Positions 14,097 to 25,640 are shown, counted from the stretch's first letter. The stretch: 64,000 bases of DNA from Bolinopsis microptera (GCF_026151205.1 NC_087072.1:19248103-19312102), one strand, 5' to 3'. Numbers and translations: made by a program. The notes: generated from the sequence alone by a model not told the origin.

Positions 14097-15575
14097 TTGC
14101 CCTTTCTCCTTCAGGTAGTGTTCAGTGTTGTGTGGTTGCCTACTCTGGGGTGTTATGGATGGTTCCCCGGCAAACTTTGCTGCCAGACTCGACAATCTCT
14201 GATAATAATGATAAACCTTGAAGAGATTTTCGACTATGTTAAAGCTGCTTCAATTGAGGATCTGCAAAATATCCTCAACTGTGTCCAGAGCGAGCTCCCT
14301 AAGCGTGAGGGAAAGGTGGACAACTTTGTTTTGCACCTAGAGGACTTCTGTGGTGATGATGTCCTCCTTGATGCAGTATGGGTGGAGTGTGGGTCCTTGA
14401 AGATGAACCCTGGGGGGAGAAACAAGGCTCAAACCGCTTGGTTATGCTCGCAGGATCAGGCCTATACGTACCCGGACACAAACCCAGTACACTCACCACA
14501 GGATATCAGTAGTTTCCCTAACATCAAAAGGCTGCTGAGTCTCGTTAACTCAAGCACAGAGATAACTGGACCTTTGGACTCCTGTCTGGTGATTAAGTAT
14601 AATAACAACCAGGCCAGCACCTCGTTACACCGTGACGACGAGACACTCATCGATCAGGAGAAATCGATATGCTCTTTCTCCCTGGGGTGTGAACGGACAC
14701 TTGAGTTTTACGAGGGTACAAAGAAGAATCCTAAATGTGCCAAAGCGATAAGGATGAAGAACAACAGCCTTGTCGTAATGAGGCCTGGGACACAGCAGAA
14801 TCTGAAGCATCAGGTGCGTGCAGAGCTGGCTACTGGTACGGAGGGGGATGGTCAAGACCAAGTGCGATACTCCCTGTCTTTTCGCGCAATCGTGAAAACT
14901 GGTAGCCAGGCCAGCTCTGAAACCAACAGTGCCAGTGAGACTAGTACACCTGCTTGTGGCATTAAAGTCAAAGAACCTGTGCAGAAAGTCACGTTGGTTG
15001 CTGGAGACTCGTTTGCTCAGAGATTGGACTCGGACAAGCTGGGGAAAGGGAAAGTCAAAGTCGAGAATGTTGCACAAGGTGGAGCAAAGATGGACAAGGT
15101 CCAGAAGCAGCTTGAGGACTATTCTGCTGCACATCCTGATGTTCAGGTTGATAAACTTTTAATTAGTGTTGGTACGAACGATATTAGACGGGTAGACGAT
15201 GTAGGCATAGTTAGAGGGCCTCTGAAGCAACTCTTTAGTAAGATATGCCAATTATTTCCTAATTGCAAGGTTTATGTTCAATCTTTATTGCCATTACCCT
15301 TAACGTCTGATGATGATAGATTAACTAACAAGAGGATAATAGACTTTAATAGGATTTTATATAATGAGTGTGTATTCAGGAGGTTCTTCTTTATGGATGT
15401 CTTTTATCCCTTCACTAAATTCAAGAGAACTTATAAGGAACCCGTTAGGAGATTTGACCCGTTATTTGATAGCAATGGTATTCACCCCAATCCTCAGAAA
15501 GGAATGGGGGTGTTGGCTAGGTCTTATATTCGTGCCATACACAGTAGATATTTTAATCCCTTTGTATATCAATAG
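14097..15575 (+). CDS. LINE ORF1: AlkB-like 2OG-Fe(II) dioxygenase fused to SGNH/GDSL hydrolase
   Basis: An intact 492-residue frame; the true start may be one of the Met codons near residues 38-39, because the first 35 residues look like untranslated sequence. Residues about 90-270 resemble the AlkB family: an iron-binding HRD at H178/D180, a second His at H238, and RYSLSFR at R257-R263, which matches the R-x5-R 2-oxoglutarate motif of AlkB proteins. Residues about 298-490 are an SGNH hydrolase: GDSF with nucleophile S305, GTND at 359-362, and D458-SNGI-H463 as the Asp/His pair. Esterase domains are known in ORF1 of some CR1/L2-type LINEs. The added dioxygenase is unusual; by analogy it could act on alkylated RNA or DNA, but that is inference. 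All catalytic residues appear present. Confidence 0.8.
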   Translation: MPFLLQVVFSVVWLPTLGCYGWFPGKLCCQTRQSLIIMINLEEIFDYVKAASIEDLQNILNCVQSELPKREGKVDNFVLHLEDFCGDDVLLDAVWVECGSLKMNPGGRNKAQTAWLCSQDQAYTYPDTNPVHSPQDISSFPNIKRLLSLVNSSTEITGPLDSCLVIKYNNNQASTSLHRDDETLIDQEKSICSFSLGCERTLEFYEGTKKNPKCAKAIRMKNNSLVVMRPGTQQNLKHQVRAELATGTEGDGQDQVRYSLSFRAIVKTGSQASSETNSASETSTPACGIKVKEPVQKVTLVAGDSFAQRLDSDKLGKGKVKVENVAQGGAKMDKVQKQLEDYSAAHPDVQVDKLLISVGTNDIRRVDDVGIVRGPLKQLFSKICQLFPNCKVYVQSLLPLPLTSDDDRLTNKRIIDFNRILYNECVFRRFFFMDVFYPFTKFKRTYKEPVRRFDPLFDSNGIHPNPQKGMGVLARSYIRAIHSRYFNPFVYQ

Positions 15576-15658
15576 TTTAACCTGAGCTGTATTATGGACC
15601 TTGTATAACTAGTTATATGCAGATGTAGTCTGGCAAGTATACTTACCTGTAAATTACC

Positions 15659-17263
15659 ATGATCGATTTAGTAACATGTAGATTTAGAGTTGGAGTGTTT
15701 AGTGGAAATTCTTTCGCAAGAGCCATTAAACATCAGAACCGTAGACGTGGTACAGGTAGTATCTTTGACATTTTAGACAGCTGCATTGATCCTAGCTTCT
15801 TTTTATATATATTCTATGTTTTATTCATATGCCATTTCTCACTCATCATCATCACTAGTGCGGGGGTTAGTGGGTTGGCTTTTTCTAGAGTCACATATGA
15901 TTGCCGAGCCTTTGTACCAACATATCCAGTGCCTAACCTGTGCCGATATTTTACTGTATATTTCCTTCTACACTTAGCAAATATGTATTATTTCCGGAAT
16001 GATTATAGTTTCGATGGCCTTTACAATTTCTGCCATGTTACAATTTATAGGAATTTAAACTTTTTATCTACTGGCAGAGCTGGCATTGCACTAACTGGAT
16101 GCATAATTTGTTTGTTCTTGTTGAATGGTATTTTGATAGTTTTTGTAAATCCTGGAATCGTAAACCCAGGTCCCCCTCCTATAGATATTAGGTTGGGGAA
16201 TAGTAAGGTATTGAATGTTTACTTTCAGAATGTTCAAGGCCTTATTCCCTTCGGTGAGCTTAATAATGCCCACCCAATGCTTGATAACACCAAATGTCTT
16301 GAGCTTTCAACTTATTTTAATGAGGCAAATATAGATATTGCAATACTTAACGAAACTTGGTTTAAAAACTCCATAGCTGATAGCGAATTCCTGCACCCTG
16401 ATAAATATAAGATATTTCGCTCTGACAGATCTAAGAAAACTCATCCACCTGATCCCTCTAATCCGACCAGGTTTAGGAGAAATGGTGGCGGGGTCATGAT
16501 TGCTGTGAGAGCAGACCTTCAATTATCTTCGAAAGAAATCCGACTTAAAGAGGGGGCAGAGATTCTTGCTGTGGAGTTTACAACATCAACGGGCATTAAA
16601 TTTGTTATCTGTACATGTTATCGTGTTGGTACACTGGGCTTTGCAAATCATGAAAAAATTCTTGGATCTCTGAAAACTCTTCTTCGAAGAAGAGGGCTAA
16701 GCAAAGTATTTATCCTGGGAGATTTCAACCTGACTGGAGTCTCCTGGTCTACCTTGGCCGGCTCCTGTCCTATTGAGCAGATTTTTGTTGAATCTTTTGT
16801 AGACCTTGGCCTTCGGCAATGTGTACTTACACCCACACATTGCAAAGGCAAAACACTGGACCTTTTGCTCACAAACTCTGAGTCTAATATCAGTGACCTA
16901 ATGGTAGGTGAGCGAGATAGCGTCTGTAAGTCTGATCATTTTCCAATCAACTTTAAGATCAACATTAAGGTAAATAGGAAGAAGCCGGTTAAGCGTATGT
17001 GCTATAACTATAAAAACGTGAACTGGGAGAGGCTAAACCATGAACTCCGGCACACAGACTGGAATGTATTGCTTAATGGCACAGAACCTGAAATTGGGTG
17101 GAAAAAATTTAAAGAAAAACTTTTTAATATCACTGACAAATTCATCAAGAAATGCTCAGTTAAGACAGATGGACAAGATCCATGGTTTGACTCAGAGTGC
17201 TATGATGCATGGCGCAAGAAAATAAGACTGCATAAAGACATAAAAGCGATAGAGCCCAAATAG
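15659..17263 (+). pseudogene. LINE ORF2, N-terminal part: membrane-like leader and APE endonuclease
   Basis: The first 165 or so residues are strongly hydrophobic, with several membrane-like stretches, and end at NPGP (residues 169-172), as in the leader that precedes the endonuclease in several CR1/L2-type ORF2 proteins. The endonuclease follows (about 185-440), with NVQGL, LNETW, LGDFN and SDHFPI, the conserved metal and catalytic motifs of the exonuclease III/APE fold. The frame hits a stop at 17263, but the next frame carries the continuation from about 17240 (SDRAQIAFSLARKNF), so a single frameshift near 17240 separates this part from the reverse transcriptase. Otherwise it looks intact. 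Confidence 0.8.
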
Positions 17264-17295
17264 CATTCTCCCTTGCCAGGAAAAACTTCAAAAAT

Positions 17296-18636
17296 GTGGT
17301 TGCTCAAAAAATGCGAGAAACATTAAATGAATCAGATGATAGCGCTCTTGTAACAAAAAAATTCTGGTCATATGTAAAATCAAAAACAGCTAGTCAAAGA
17401 ATTCCTGAGTTTGTAAGCTACAAAGGCATTGTCCGCAACTGCCCAGAGGACCAGGCCAACTTATTTAATGGCTTTTTCTTCGAGCAGTTCTCTGAAGCAT
17501 CATTATACGACATAGATATTGATTATTCAAACGATTGGCGCTTTGATATTGCATTTGACCACCAAAGGGTTCGCAAAATCCTTTCCAATATTAACCCTAA
17601 CAAAGCTTATGGGCCTGATGGTATTCATGGGAAACTTTTGAAAAACTGTGCTGTTGGGCTTGCATACCCATTATCACTATTATTTCATTCATGTTACAAC
17701 ATTGGGACATTACCTAGGGAGTGGAAACTGGGACACGTTGTACCCATATATAAAAAAGGTGATAAACACGAGGTTTCAAATTATAGGCCAATATCCCTTA
17801 CATGCTTAATCACCAAAGTTCTTGAACGCATAATTAAAGATGAGTTACTTGCACTTACTAACGGCATGATCAACGATAAACAACACGGTTTTCGAGCTGA
17901 AAGATCATGTGCAACTAATCTTGTAGGTCTATGTGACAGCCTAGCTCTCTCACTGAATGAAAATATGAGAACAGATGTAGTCTACTTTGATTTTGCCAAA
18001 GCTTTCGACTCAGTTAACCATGATCTTATATTATTTAAGCTAAAGAGCAAATTTGGTATTGATGGGAGGCTACTGAAATTCATCACTGATTATCTAAGAG
18101 ACAGGCAACAACAGGTCTTGATAAGTGGTAAGTTTTCTTCCATGAGAAACGCCCAATCTGGTGTACCACAAGGGTCAATTTTGGGACCTTTGTTGTTCAT
18201 TATGTTCATTGATGATATATCAGTGGGGATTTCACCTGGCACACAACTGTCACTGTATGCCGATGATACTAAAATTTGGCGTGAGATTGTTTCGGAGTCT
18301 GATATCCTGCGACTGCAGAAGGACATTGATTATCTCCATGACTGGTCACTTTCTAATAAAATGAGATTTCATCCCGACAAATGTAAGGTCCTCACCGTCG
18401 CAGGAAGGATATCCGAAACAGTTTCCCTCCTTAGTGTCCTACCACTCTTTAACTTTGTATACTCCATGGGAAGAATCGCACTTGACTATGTCGATCATGA
18501 AAAGGATTTGGGTGTTTTTGTGACCAAGAATCTCGACTGGCAAGACCAGTGCTCTAAAGTCCTCTCAAAAGGCCAACCAAAAATTAGGCATGGCAAGGAG
18601 AAATTGCTATTTTGTTCAAGATGTAAATCGTCGTAG
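17296..18636 (+). pseudogene. LINE ORF2, reverse transcriptase part
   Basis: Reverse transcriptase of the non-LTR type. Visible motifs include NKAYGPDGI, NYRPISLTC, VYFDFAKAFDSV, the QSGVPQGSILGPLLF block and the catalytic YADD at 18256-18267. The coding frame enters from about 17240, upstream of the first Met. Near 18590 the frame is lost and the continuation is found in another frame, so the protein end at 18636 is artificial. The active-site Asp pair is preserved. Confidence 0.88.
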
Positions 18637-19194
18637 AGTACTGTATCTCACTTTAATGAGAAGTCAATTTGAGCATTGCTCAGTTATATGGAGACCGGTC
18701 ACAAAATCCCAGATAAGCAAGCTGGAGGGCCTCCAAAAGCGTGCTATTAAGTGGATTCTTCGCGAGGAGTATTTAAGTATATGAGTTATCCACCATCCAC
18801 ATACATTCAAAAATGCAGACAGCTTAAGATTATGCCCATAGAAGACCGCTTCGACTTTCTTGACCTTATTTTCTTCTTTAAAATTGTGAAGCAACATATT
18901 CCTGTCACTTTACCCTCATATTTGCAACCATATCAAGGCCACTCAAGGTTAAGAAATAGCCACATGGACCCCTTATGTTTTGTAAGCTCGATCTTACCAC
19001 GAGCAAGCTCTAACGCTTTTGCTAAGAACTTTTACTTTAGGACCCATTCCAAATGGAATCATATTCCTCTAGATATACGTGAGATAGAGACTATTTCTGA
19101 GTTCAAAAGCAAATTGACCTCCTACATGTGGGATAAAATTATGCCGGAGGACTTTGATTATGATCTAGATTTTTCCCTCGAGACAGAGATGTGA
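18590..19194 (+). pseudogene. LINE ORF2, C-terminal part split over two frames
   Basis: 18590-18780 encodes RRVLYLTLMRSQFEHCSVIW, the typical post-RT region of CR1/L2-like elements. From about 18751 a third frame gives the end of the protein, including HSKWNHIPLDIREIE, with a stop at 19192-19194. A second frameshift near 18590 and a third near 18775 are needed to join them to the RT. The 19195-19570 stretch is the 3' untranslated region, ending in the A tail. Confidence 0.8.
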
Positions 19195-19823
19195 AGCAGT
19201 TTACCTAAAGCTAACAATATGTTCATAAGGAGCTTAAATCCCTGTTGTCTGTATTTCTCATTTCTCATTTTAGTGCATGTCATCACATCATGGATTTCAC
19301 TTTATTATATGATTTGATTGCTTTTAATATTTTTGTGTGTTTCTATTTGAAATTCTATTTAAAATTTAAGATTTTCGTGGGCCCATACTTGTGCAGGAGG
19401 TGCATTTTGCTCTCAACATCTGTGTTTTGGTGACCCTCAGGTCCTTTGATTACAAACATTTTGTCCTAGAAAATCTGATTTTATCGGAGTCTTATACTTT
19501 TGAGAAAATTTAATGTTGTTCATTCATTGTGTAAATTTGTATGTAATTGATCGATTTGAAAGATTTCAATAAAAAAAAAACATGCCACACTCCAGGCATA
19601 AAATACGCGTATCTAGGGAAAATATTATACTGCGAGGGTGAATTTTATTATTAGACTGAATTTTTCCGATTCTCGGTGACGATCGTATGTTTACCTACCT
19701 TGGTGTTCTTAACATTGGCTTTGAGCGTTGAGTGGGGTTTTGAACTGCTAAATCAAATACAAAATCAAATGCAAATGAGGGTCGCCACGTCTGACGTCAC
19801 ACGTACATCTCACCTTTTCACAA

Positions 19824-20442
19824 CAGGGTGGATCCAGTAAATGGTTGTGGGGGGTTGTAAAAAGTTTTTTGAAAAACTAGCCTAAAACTCATTTTAAGCC
19901 CTGATTTATAAAAAAATCATAAAACTTATTAATTTTGGAGGCAGAATTAGCTGTGTGTAGTGCTGAATGTGAAACAAGCTTCAGCACTATGAACAGCACT
20001 CTTCCCTTGCTCACGAGAAGAACTTGGCCAAGGGGTTAGATATCAAAAAAGTAATTGAAGCTTTTGCCAAGAGAAATAGCATAAGAGCCCCCCTTCTCTA
20101 AACAAATGTGTTTAGTTCTGAAGGTTAGTTAAAGGTGTTTTCTTTTTAAATGATTGGACTTGAAACTGTAAAATGTTCTTTTAAAAAGTATTTAACTCTA
20201 AAATTGTTTTAAATTTGTATCATTATACTAATTAATACTGAGTTTATTTAATCAGTAATTAGTGAAAAAGTGTTGAAGTTCATCAAAACTTATGCTTTTT
20301 AAAATAGTTTTGAATGTTTTAAACCCTAAGTAAATTTTAGCTTCCGGTGATCGTCGCTGTACGCTCTACACTGCGGCCTGCGGGCTTCGACCGATATAAA
20401 TCTGACCCCCTCCCCAAGATTTTCTTGCTGAATCCACCCATG
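19824..20442 (+). mobile_element. Non-autonomous hAT element with 8-bp target duplication
   Basis: Flanked by the exact 8-bp repeat TTTCACAA (19816-19823 and 20443-20450). The termini are imperfect inverted repeats: CAGGGTGGATCCAG on the left against CATGGGTGGATTCAG read inward from the right. Inside, near 19950-20035, the plus strand can be read as ELAVCSAECETSFSTMN, which resembles the C-terminal dimerisation segment of hAT transposases, followed by decay and stops. Duplication length, CAGGG-type ends and the relic agree on hAT. The element is 619 bp and cannot encode a transposase. Confidence 0.8.
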
Positions 20443-20450
20443 TTTCACAA

Positions 20451-22028
20451 TCTCTCCATACGTAATAATTTTGAATCCATATTCGGTGCGTCATGGACCA
20501 TGGTATTGCAAGTGCAAATGACAATACACAATAATTCATTCAGAAAAGGGGTACGTAGCTGAACTATTCTTTGTATTCTTAATCAGCCCTAAAATAGTCT
20601 TCAATAGCAATATTAGATGATAAATCCGAGATTTCCAAGGAAGGGGTAGTCGCAGTTAAAATCATAACCGTTAAAATGTGCCGGTTTTTCTGGCACCCCG
20701 CAATAAACTTACTATGCGAAAGATCCTCTAACAATCAGATGGGAGAATGGCCGAGTATCACCAGTATAATTGACACCCAACACAGGAAACATGACGTGTT
20801 ATATACACCTATAACTGGTAGCAAAAACGCAAAATGCTACAGACGAGAAAAGAAAACTTTGTGTTAAATATAAAATGTTCATCAAACTTTTACTCAGATA
20901 CGTTAAAAAACAAACAAGAGACACCCGTTCATCAGTCAACTACCAATTCCAGCACCGACCGATCAAATCCTCGTGTATAATTTTAAGGTCGTTTGAAGGA
21001 AGAGCGAAATTTCCCAAATATGCACCGCTAACAGGACCCTAAGCGGTAGATCCTGATTGCTCTTGCTTTGTTTTACAGTAATTGTGCTACAGTGCTATAT
21101 TACAAATTGTTGTTATGTACGCAATCGCCAATACAGTCTGAATGTGTTGCAAGCCACAGTGCATGATAAATTCTAACGTTCCAATGTTAGCCGTTAATAG
21201 TATAAAGTATAGTATAAATGTAGATACAATGTATGGAGTATTTCTTTATATTTTACCTTCACTCAAAAACATCAATAATGTCAAAATATCAAAGATATCA
21301 AATATAAACTGCAGAACGCAGCCTCGCAAAGTGACGCCCAAAGTGACCCCAGGACAGTTCTCTACTGATACATGACTGACCTCCCCTCCCAAGCATATAT
21401 TGTCGCTGACACGTACCTGATGATCCGTAGCAACAACATGCAGAAGAGATTTATTAGTCAGATACACCCGTGTATTAATGGAGGCAAGGGTACAATATGA
21501 CCATTAATTGGTAGACTACCAAACTGTCCGATATGTTGAGTAAGCTGCGGGTATAGCACGACTAGACTTGTCGTTTACAGCTAATATAATTTATTACCGA
21601 TTATTTAGTATTCGTAACAGTGTTTTATGGCTTAATAAGTTTCTTTTAAAATTCATTTGACCTCACGTGAAGAAGTGTGAGGGTTATAAAATTTAATGTA
21701 GCTTCTTCTTCAAGACAGAACTTTCGGACGTTGTGGGCTAGTTTAGCCCATAACGTCCGGGCTAAACATCGTATCAAAAAACAATGTTTACTTACACTAC
21801 TGTTCTGATAATTTGAAAATTTAGTGACTGTTGGTACATTCTATATATCTGGATTGTGCACTGCGAAGTTCACTACTTTTTGAAAACTAATCGTTTGACT
21901 TGATTAAGAAATAAGTGAATCCATATTGTAATCCAGTGCGCACTGCGTATTATTTGAGGAGATCCAGCTCCGGTAAATGTACCCTTCTCAGGTACATGTA
22001 AGAATCTGTTTCTGATGCAGTGTCCTAC
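20451..22028. other. No supported gene; one short hairpin at 21725-21759
   Basis: Short frames only. The arms CGGACGTTGTGGGCTA and TAGCCCATAACGTCCG (21725-21740, 21744-21759) form a stem with one mismatch and a 3-base loop. Confidence 0.5.
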
Positions 22029-22270
22029 CTAAAACGCAGTGGTGTCCAAGGGTCGGAGCAGTTGGAGTTTGTCAAAGGGAGATCGAGAGTGCAAAGAGTG
22101 GAAGTGGTGCCGGTTGTCAGTCCTGCTGAAGCTGAACTATCGTTACTATTTCCAGAATTGGCCATTGCAGATATCACGTGACGCGATAGAACGAATATCA
22201 GGTCAAACGTGAAGGAGCAGTAGCAAGCAAACCTGTGCAAATCGTCTGCTATCAATCGTTCACGACCCAT
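22029..22270 (-). CDS. Candidate first coding exon, unknown protein
   Basis: A minus-strand frame begins at Met 22270, with a second in-frame Met at 22165 (MANSGNSNDSSASAG). It is followed by a Ser/Thr/Asn-rich segment and reaches TTTTAG|GTAGGA, a plausible donor at 22028. The part from the second Met has the low-complexity look of many regulatory-protein N termini. No downstream exon was found with confidence and no family was recognised. It could be a chance frame. Confidence 0.22.
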
Positions 22271-22742
22271 ATATTGTATTGAGAACCTGTCCGATCTGTG
22301 TATCTTGTAAGCGCACCTTGTGTATAGAATTCAATCGAAAGTTGCTCAGCCGTGTTTCGAACTATGATTAATAAGGATATTAGCAGGTATTACGGGTAGC
22401 TACTACCAACCCTCTCATCTGGCTACCGACGAAGTTTGAAAATTAGGTGGTAGGAGGTGTCACGTGGGGCGAAGTGAGGAGGATGTTCATAAAATTCATC
22501 AAGATATTCACAAAATTCATCTGAAATGACAGATAAGAGTCGCCGACAGGAGCTCGGAGTACTCACGTGAACTACACAGAGAACTGCCCCTTTACGGTCA
22601 AGAAAAACTCGACAAATTTCTCAAACAAAAGCAGCTGTCAAGATAGAGCATTAGTAAAGATGGTCCATCGCTGGCCCTGACACCTTCCAATGAAACCCAG
22701 CAATTTGCTTGGTGCACCGTTTACCCTAATTGATGATCGAGG

Positions 22743-22797
22743 TGAGCGGACCGTTCACACAACTACAAGAACAGGTGCTCTGCACATACCGTCTAAA
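22743..22797 (+). repeat. Diverged copy of the 3' end of the 23.46-23.76 kb ORF
   Basis: The segment beginning GGTGAGCGGACCGTTCACAC and ending near ACCGTCTAAA is a diverged copy of 23700-23757, which encodes the C terminus (RGERTVHT) of the small membrane-protein frame downstream. A short indel separates the two. No frame of comparable length precedes this copy. Confidence 0.7.
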
Positions 22798-23235
22798 CCC
22801 CTTGTTGTTGAACGGAGGAAACATAATCTGCCGTTACAAACCCTGTCATTACGGACTATTTAGTCCTGTAAAACGAGGAGTTTTCCGCTTCGAGTTGTTA
22901 TGAAGAATCATCTGACTAACCGACATTGTAACCTATCAGTCATCATGCATGATGGTAACCACTCAGTGATCGGATACAATAATTGTAACGAAATTTTAAA
23001 ATGTTGCGTACTTGACACATCTTGAGTGCAATTCAAGTTAATGAAAGTTTTTATCTGGGCATGCGATGGTCAACCTATCAGTAAATGACGTGGCATAACG
23101 AAACGTCTTACCTAGTATGTCTAAGACGACAGTTCAAAACCACCACTAATAACGCAGTAACGACAGCACAACTGATTATTATATCGCTATCGCATATCGA
23201 ACACGCGCCGCACAATTTTAACTGTCGTTTTAACT

Positions 23236-23986
23236 GCCAAGAACTAATAATAGCCGTTGAATATATGAGGTTGAGATGCATTGATCGCTATTGAAGCGTA
23301 GTATAGTGGAAAAATGACAATTTGTATTTTTGTTTCATTATACCAACCACGGGCTTGACATCGCGTCCATACAACGTCATCAACCTGTTCAATTTGCAAG
23401 GTGGACTGTAGAGGACCTGATCTAGCCAAGCAAAATACAGATTATATCAGCGTCGACAAAAAAATGTTCCTTAATCATTCAAATACTTTTTCTGATTCTA
23501 AATATAAGTTATGTAAGTTAGTTACCTTAGACAACACCGTTTGTTACTTTTATGTCTCAAATAACTCGATGGAAGTTGCTTTAAATGATTTTGCAAAGTT
23601 TATGCTAGCAATGAATATTTATCTTCGTGTTGTCATTGTTATAACATACATAATCGCTTTATTCTATGTTTTAAAATTATATTATCATGATCAGCTTCGT
23701 GGTGAGCGGACCGTTCACACAAAAACAGGTGTTATGCAGTATGCACCTACCGTCTAAATTTATTTTTGGTCTGCCAACAGTGATATCAATATTTTATTAG
23801 CTTGATCATGTCCTCTACTATACAGGCCACAGTGCAAATTGAACGCGAAGTTAACCCCATGGTTGGTATAATTATAAAACAAATTGTACAAACTGTATAA
23901 ATTGTACTTTTTCCACTACGCTTCAATAGTGGTCAATGCACCGCAACCACGTCTATTCAACGACTATTATTAGTTCTTTGGCAATT
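23236..23986. mobile_element. Inverted-repeat element enclosing a small ORF
   Basis: A left segment (about 23236-23425) and a right segment (about 23802-23986) are diverged reverse complements. Shared pieces include AGAACTAATAATAG, CTATTGAAGCGTAGT and GTAGAGGAC. The loop between them holds a 98-residue frame. No terminal motif or target duplication could be fixed, so limits are approximate. It may be a foldback transposon or an inverted duplication of local sequence. Confidence 0.6.
23464..23757 (+). CDS. Small predicted single-pass membrane protein, unrecognised
   Basis: From the first ATG the frame gives about 97 residues: a polar N-terminal half with two Cys, then a strongly hydrophobic stretch (YLRVVIVITYIIALFYVL) that would span a membrane, then a short basic tail ending at TAA/TAG-free coding until 23757. 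The ORF sits in the loop of an inverted repeat, and its tail is repeated about 960 bp upstream, so it may belong to a mobile element rather than being a host gene. I do not recognise the family, and expression is unknown. Confidence 0.3.
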   Translation: MFLNHSNTFSDSKYKLCKLVTLDNTVCYFYVSNNSMEVALNDFAKFMLAMNIYLRVVIVITYIIALFYVLKLYYHDQLRGERTVHTKTGVMQYAPTV

Positions 23987-25640
23987 TTATCACCGATTCG
24001 TAATGCGCACTTCCAATAATTTAGTCAAGCTATTCTACCATACTATAAATCTTGCAATAGAGAAATAAATGCCTCAGTGCAAAATCTTCTAAAGCATTCT
24101 TATTGAGGTATTTGCTGTTGTGAAAAGCTAATCCCGCGTACCTATCATTTTGAAGACTGTTGATTCGATATTGATTGGTCAACATTCCAGATAGCAAAGG
24201 TTAAAAAGTTAATATTACTAGTGAAAGAATACTATGCGATAAAGTCACCGATATTAGTTCAACAAGAGCTTGGGCTTGCGTGGGCCCCTTATTGCAATAT
24301 AATCTAACAAAATCTCTAGTTTGATTATTGTACGAATTGCATTGAAAGGGAGTGATATCATTGTACAGCTGAACAGTAGACTTGGAAATGCAAAAATTGT
24401 GATCGCTCAATGCGCTCTTACCGCTTCAGTTGTATGTTTAATGATTAACAAAGAAGAAACAACCGTCAAACTAATCCTTCACTTTAGTAAACCAAAATGC
24501 TGAAGGATTGAGAGACCGTAATATGGAACACCAATAGACATGATTGAATTCTCGAATTAACAACAAGATACACACTCGGCGCTCAGGAGATAGCAGGTTG
24601 ACGGCTGACGCGACTGGTCATGGTAGATCTTTGAAGCAGAAATAACAACAACTAATTAGTCTAAATATTCTCGAAGTTCCCGTAGTATTATAGAATTGTA
24701 CATGTAAAGTTAACATCCAACCTTTATTTCATGACCTTTAAACGTCACGCATGAGTTAAACTTTTACTTCCAAAATTAATAATTAGCTACTTTAAAATCA
24801 GTGACACTAACCTTGAGCTTGTCGCGTCTGATCGAAATGGCAAAATCTTCGTTAGTTCAGGCTCTTATGAGGGTGACTCAAAGGATGTCTTAGCAAATGA
24901 AACACAGATTTGCTGCTGGGGATCGACAAGGAACATGTAACCACTCCCGTAAGCTTCGTAAAGTTGCTGTAAAGTGGAATAGCAGTTCATGTATTTTATA
25001 ATCTTTGATGAAATCATTAATATAACAGTAACTATAACAGTTTGATTAGCCATAATTGAGCAAATATTTCAAGTCTGTGCTTTAATTGTGGCAATTTTAC
25101 TTAAAGAACGGGTTAACGAAAGAATTAATTTTTATATAAATTTTGAAATTATCCAGAAATGTCGCTGGATATATAAAATTTATATTTTAGGATAAAAATA
25201 AATAGGTCAAACGACTGGCAGGTTATAGAAAATGCAATTGTTTTGAAGAAGGGGCAAGTTTTAAATTATTAAGTCGGATGTAACTCACATAAAAAGTCGA
25301 AGATTTCCTTAGTACATCCAAACAGGTCATGGTTGCGAGAGCCAGTTTCTGCAGAAGACTAGCTATCTTTTGGTTCTGCGATAGCAACACCTGTTCTTAC
25401 AAATTATATTAGAATTATTCCAAACAGATGATAACTGGCCGTCCTTCTGAAATAACGAATTGGTTATCTTGCATGGACGAGGATCGGGTATGGTTTTTCA
25501 ATGAGGTGCTTTTGAGTTGAAAACTTGGACAAATTAAACGTACTGCATACATAAATAAATTATAATCATTACTTTCAAAATCTCAAAACTCCAAAATGCA
25601 AAAGCACGGTAAGCAACATGGTAAGGGTACAACTTTGTTG
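23987..25640. other. No supported gene
   Basis: AT-rich, with short frames on both strands lacking domains. A weak hairpin of AT sequence lies at about 25125-25195. Confidence 0.4.

Larger units (their letters stand above)
13780..19580 (+). mobile_element. Nearly full-length APE-type LINE (CR1/L2-like group) with AlkB-SGNH ORF1
   Basis: Two plus-strand ORF regions in LINE order: ORF1 (14097-15575), then an apurinic endonuclease plus reverse transcriptase ORF2 (15659 to about 19194), ending in an AATAAA-like run of ten A at 19571-19580. The 3' end is clear; the 5' end is approximate because no target-site duplication was found. ORF2 is broken near 17240, 18590 and 18775, so this copy is probably dead, while ORF1 is intact. 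The esterase-type ORF1 and the endonuclease/RT order resemble the CR1/L2 groups, but clade placement needs a tree. The 13.6-14.1 kb stretch before ORF1 is treated as its 5' untranslated region. Confidence 0.85.

Noticed and set aside
14234-15162. Several overlapping frames on both strands within LINE ORF1
   Set aside because: Shadows of the intact ORF1 frame, which carries all the motifs.
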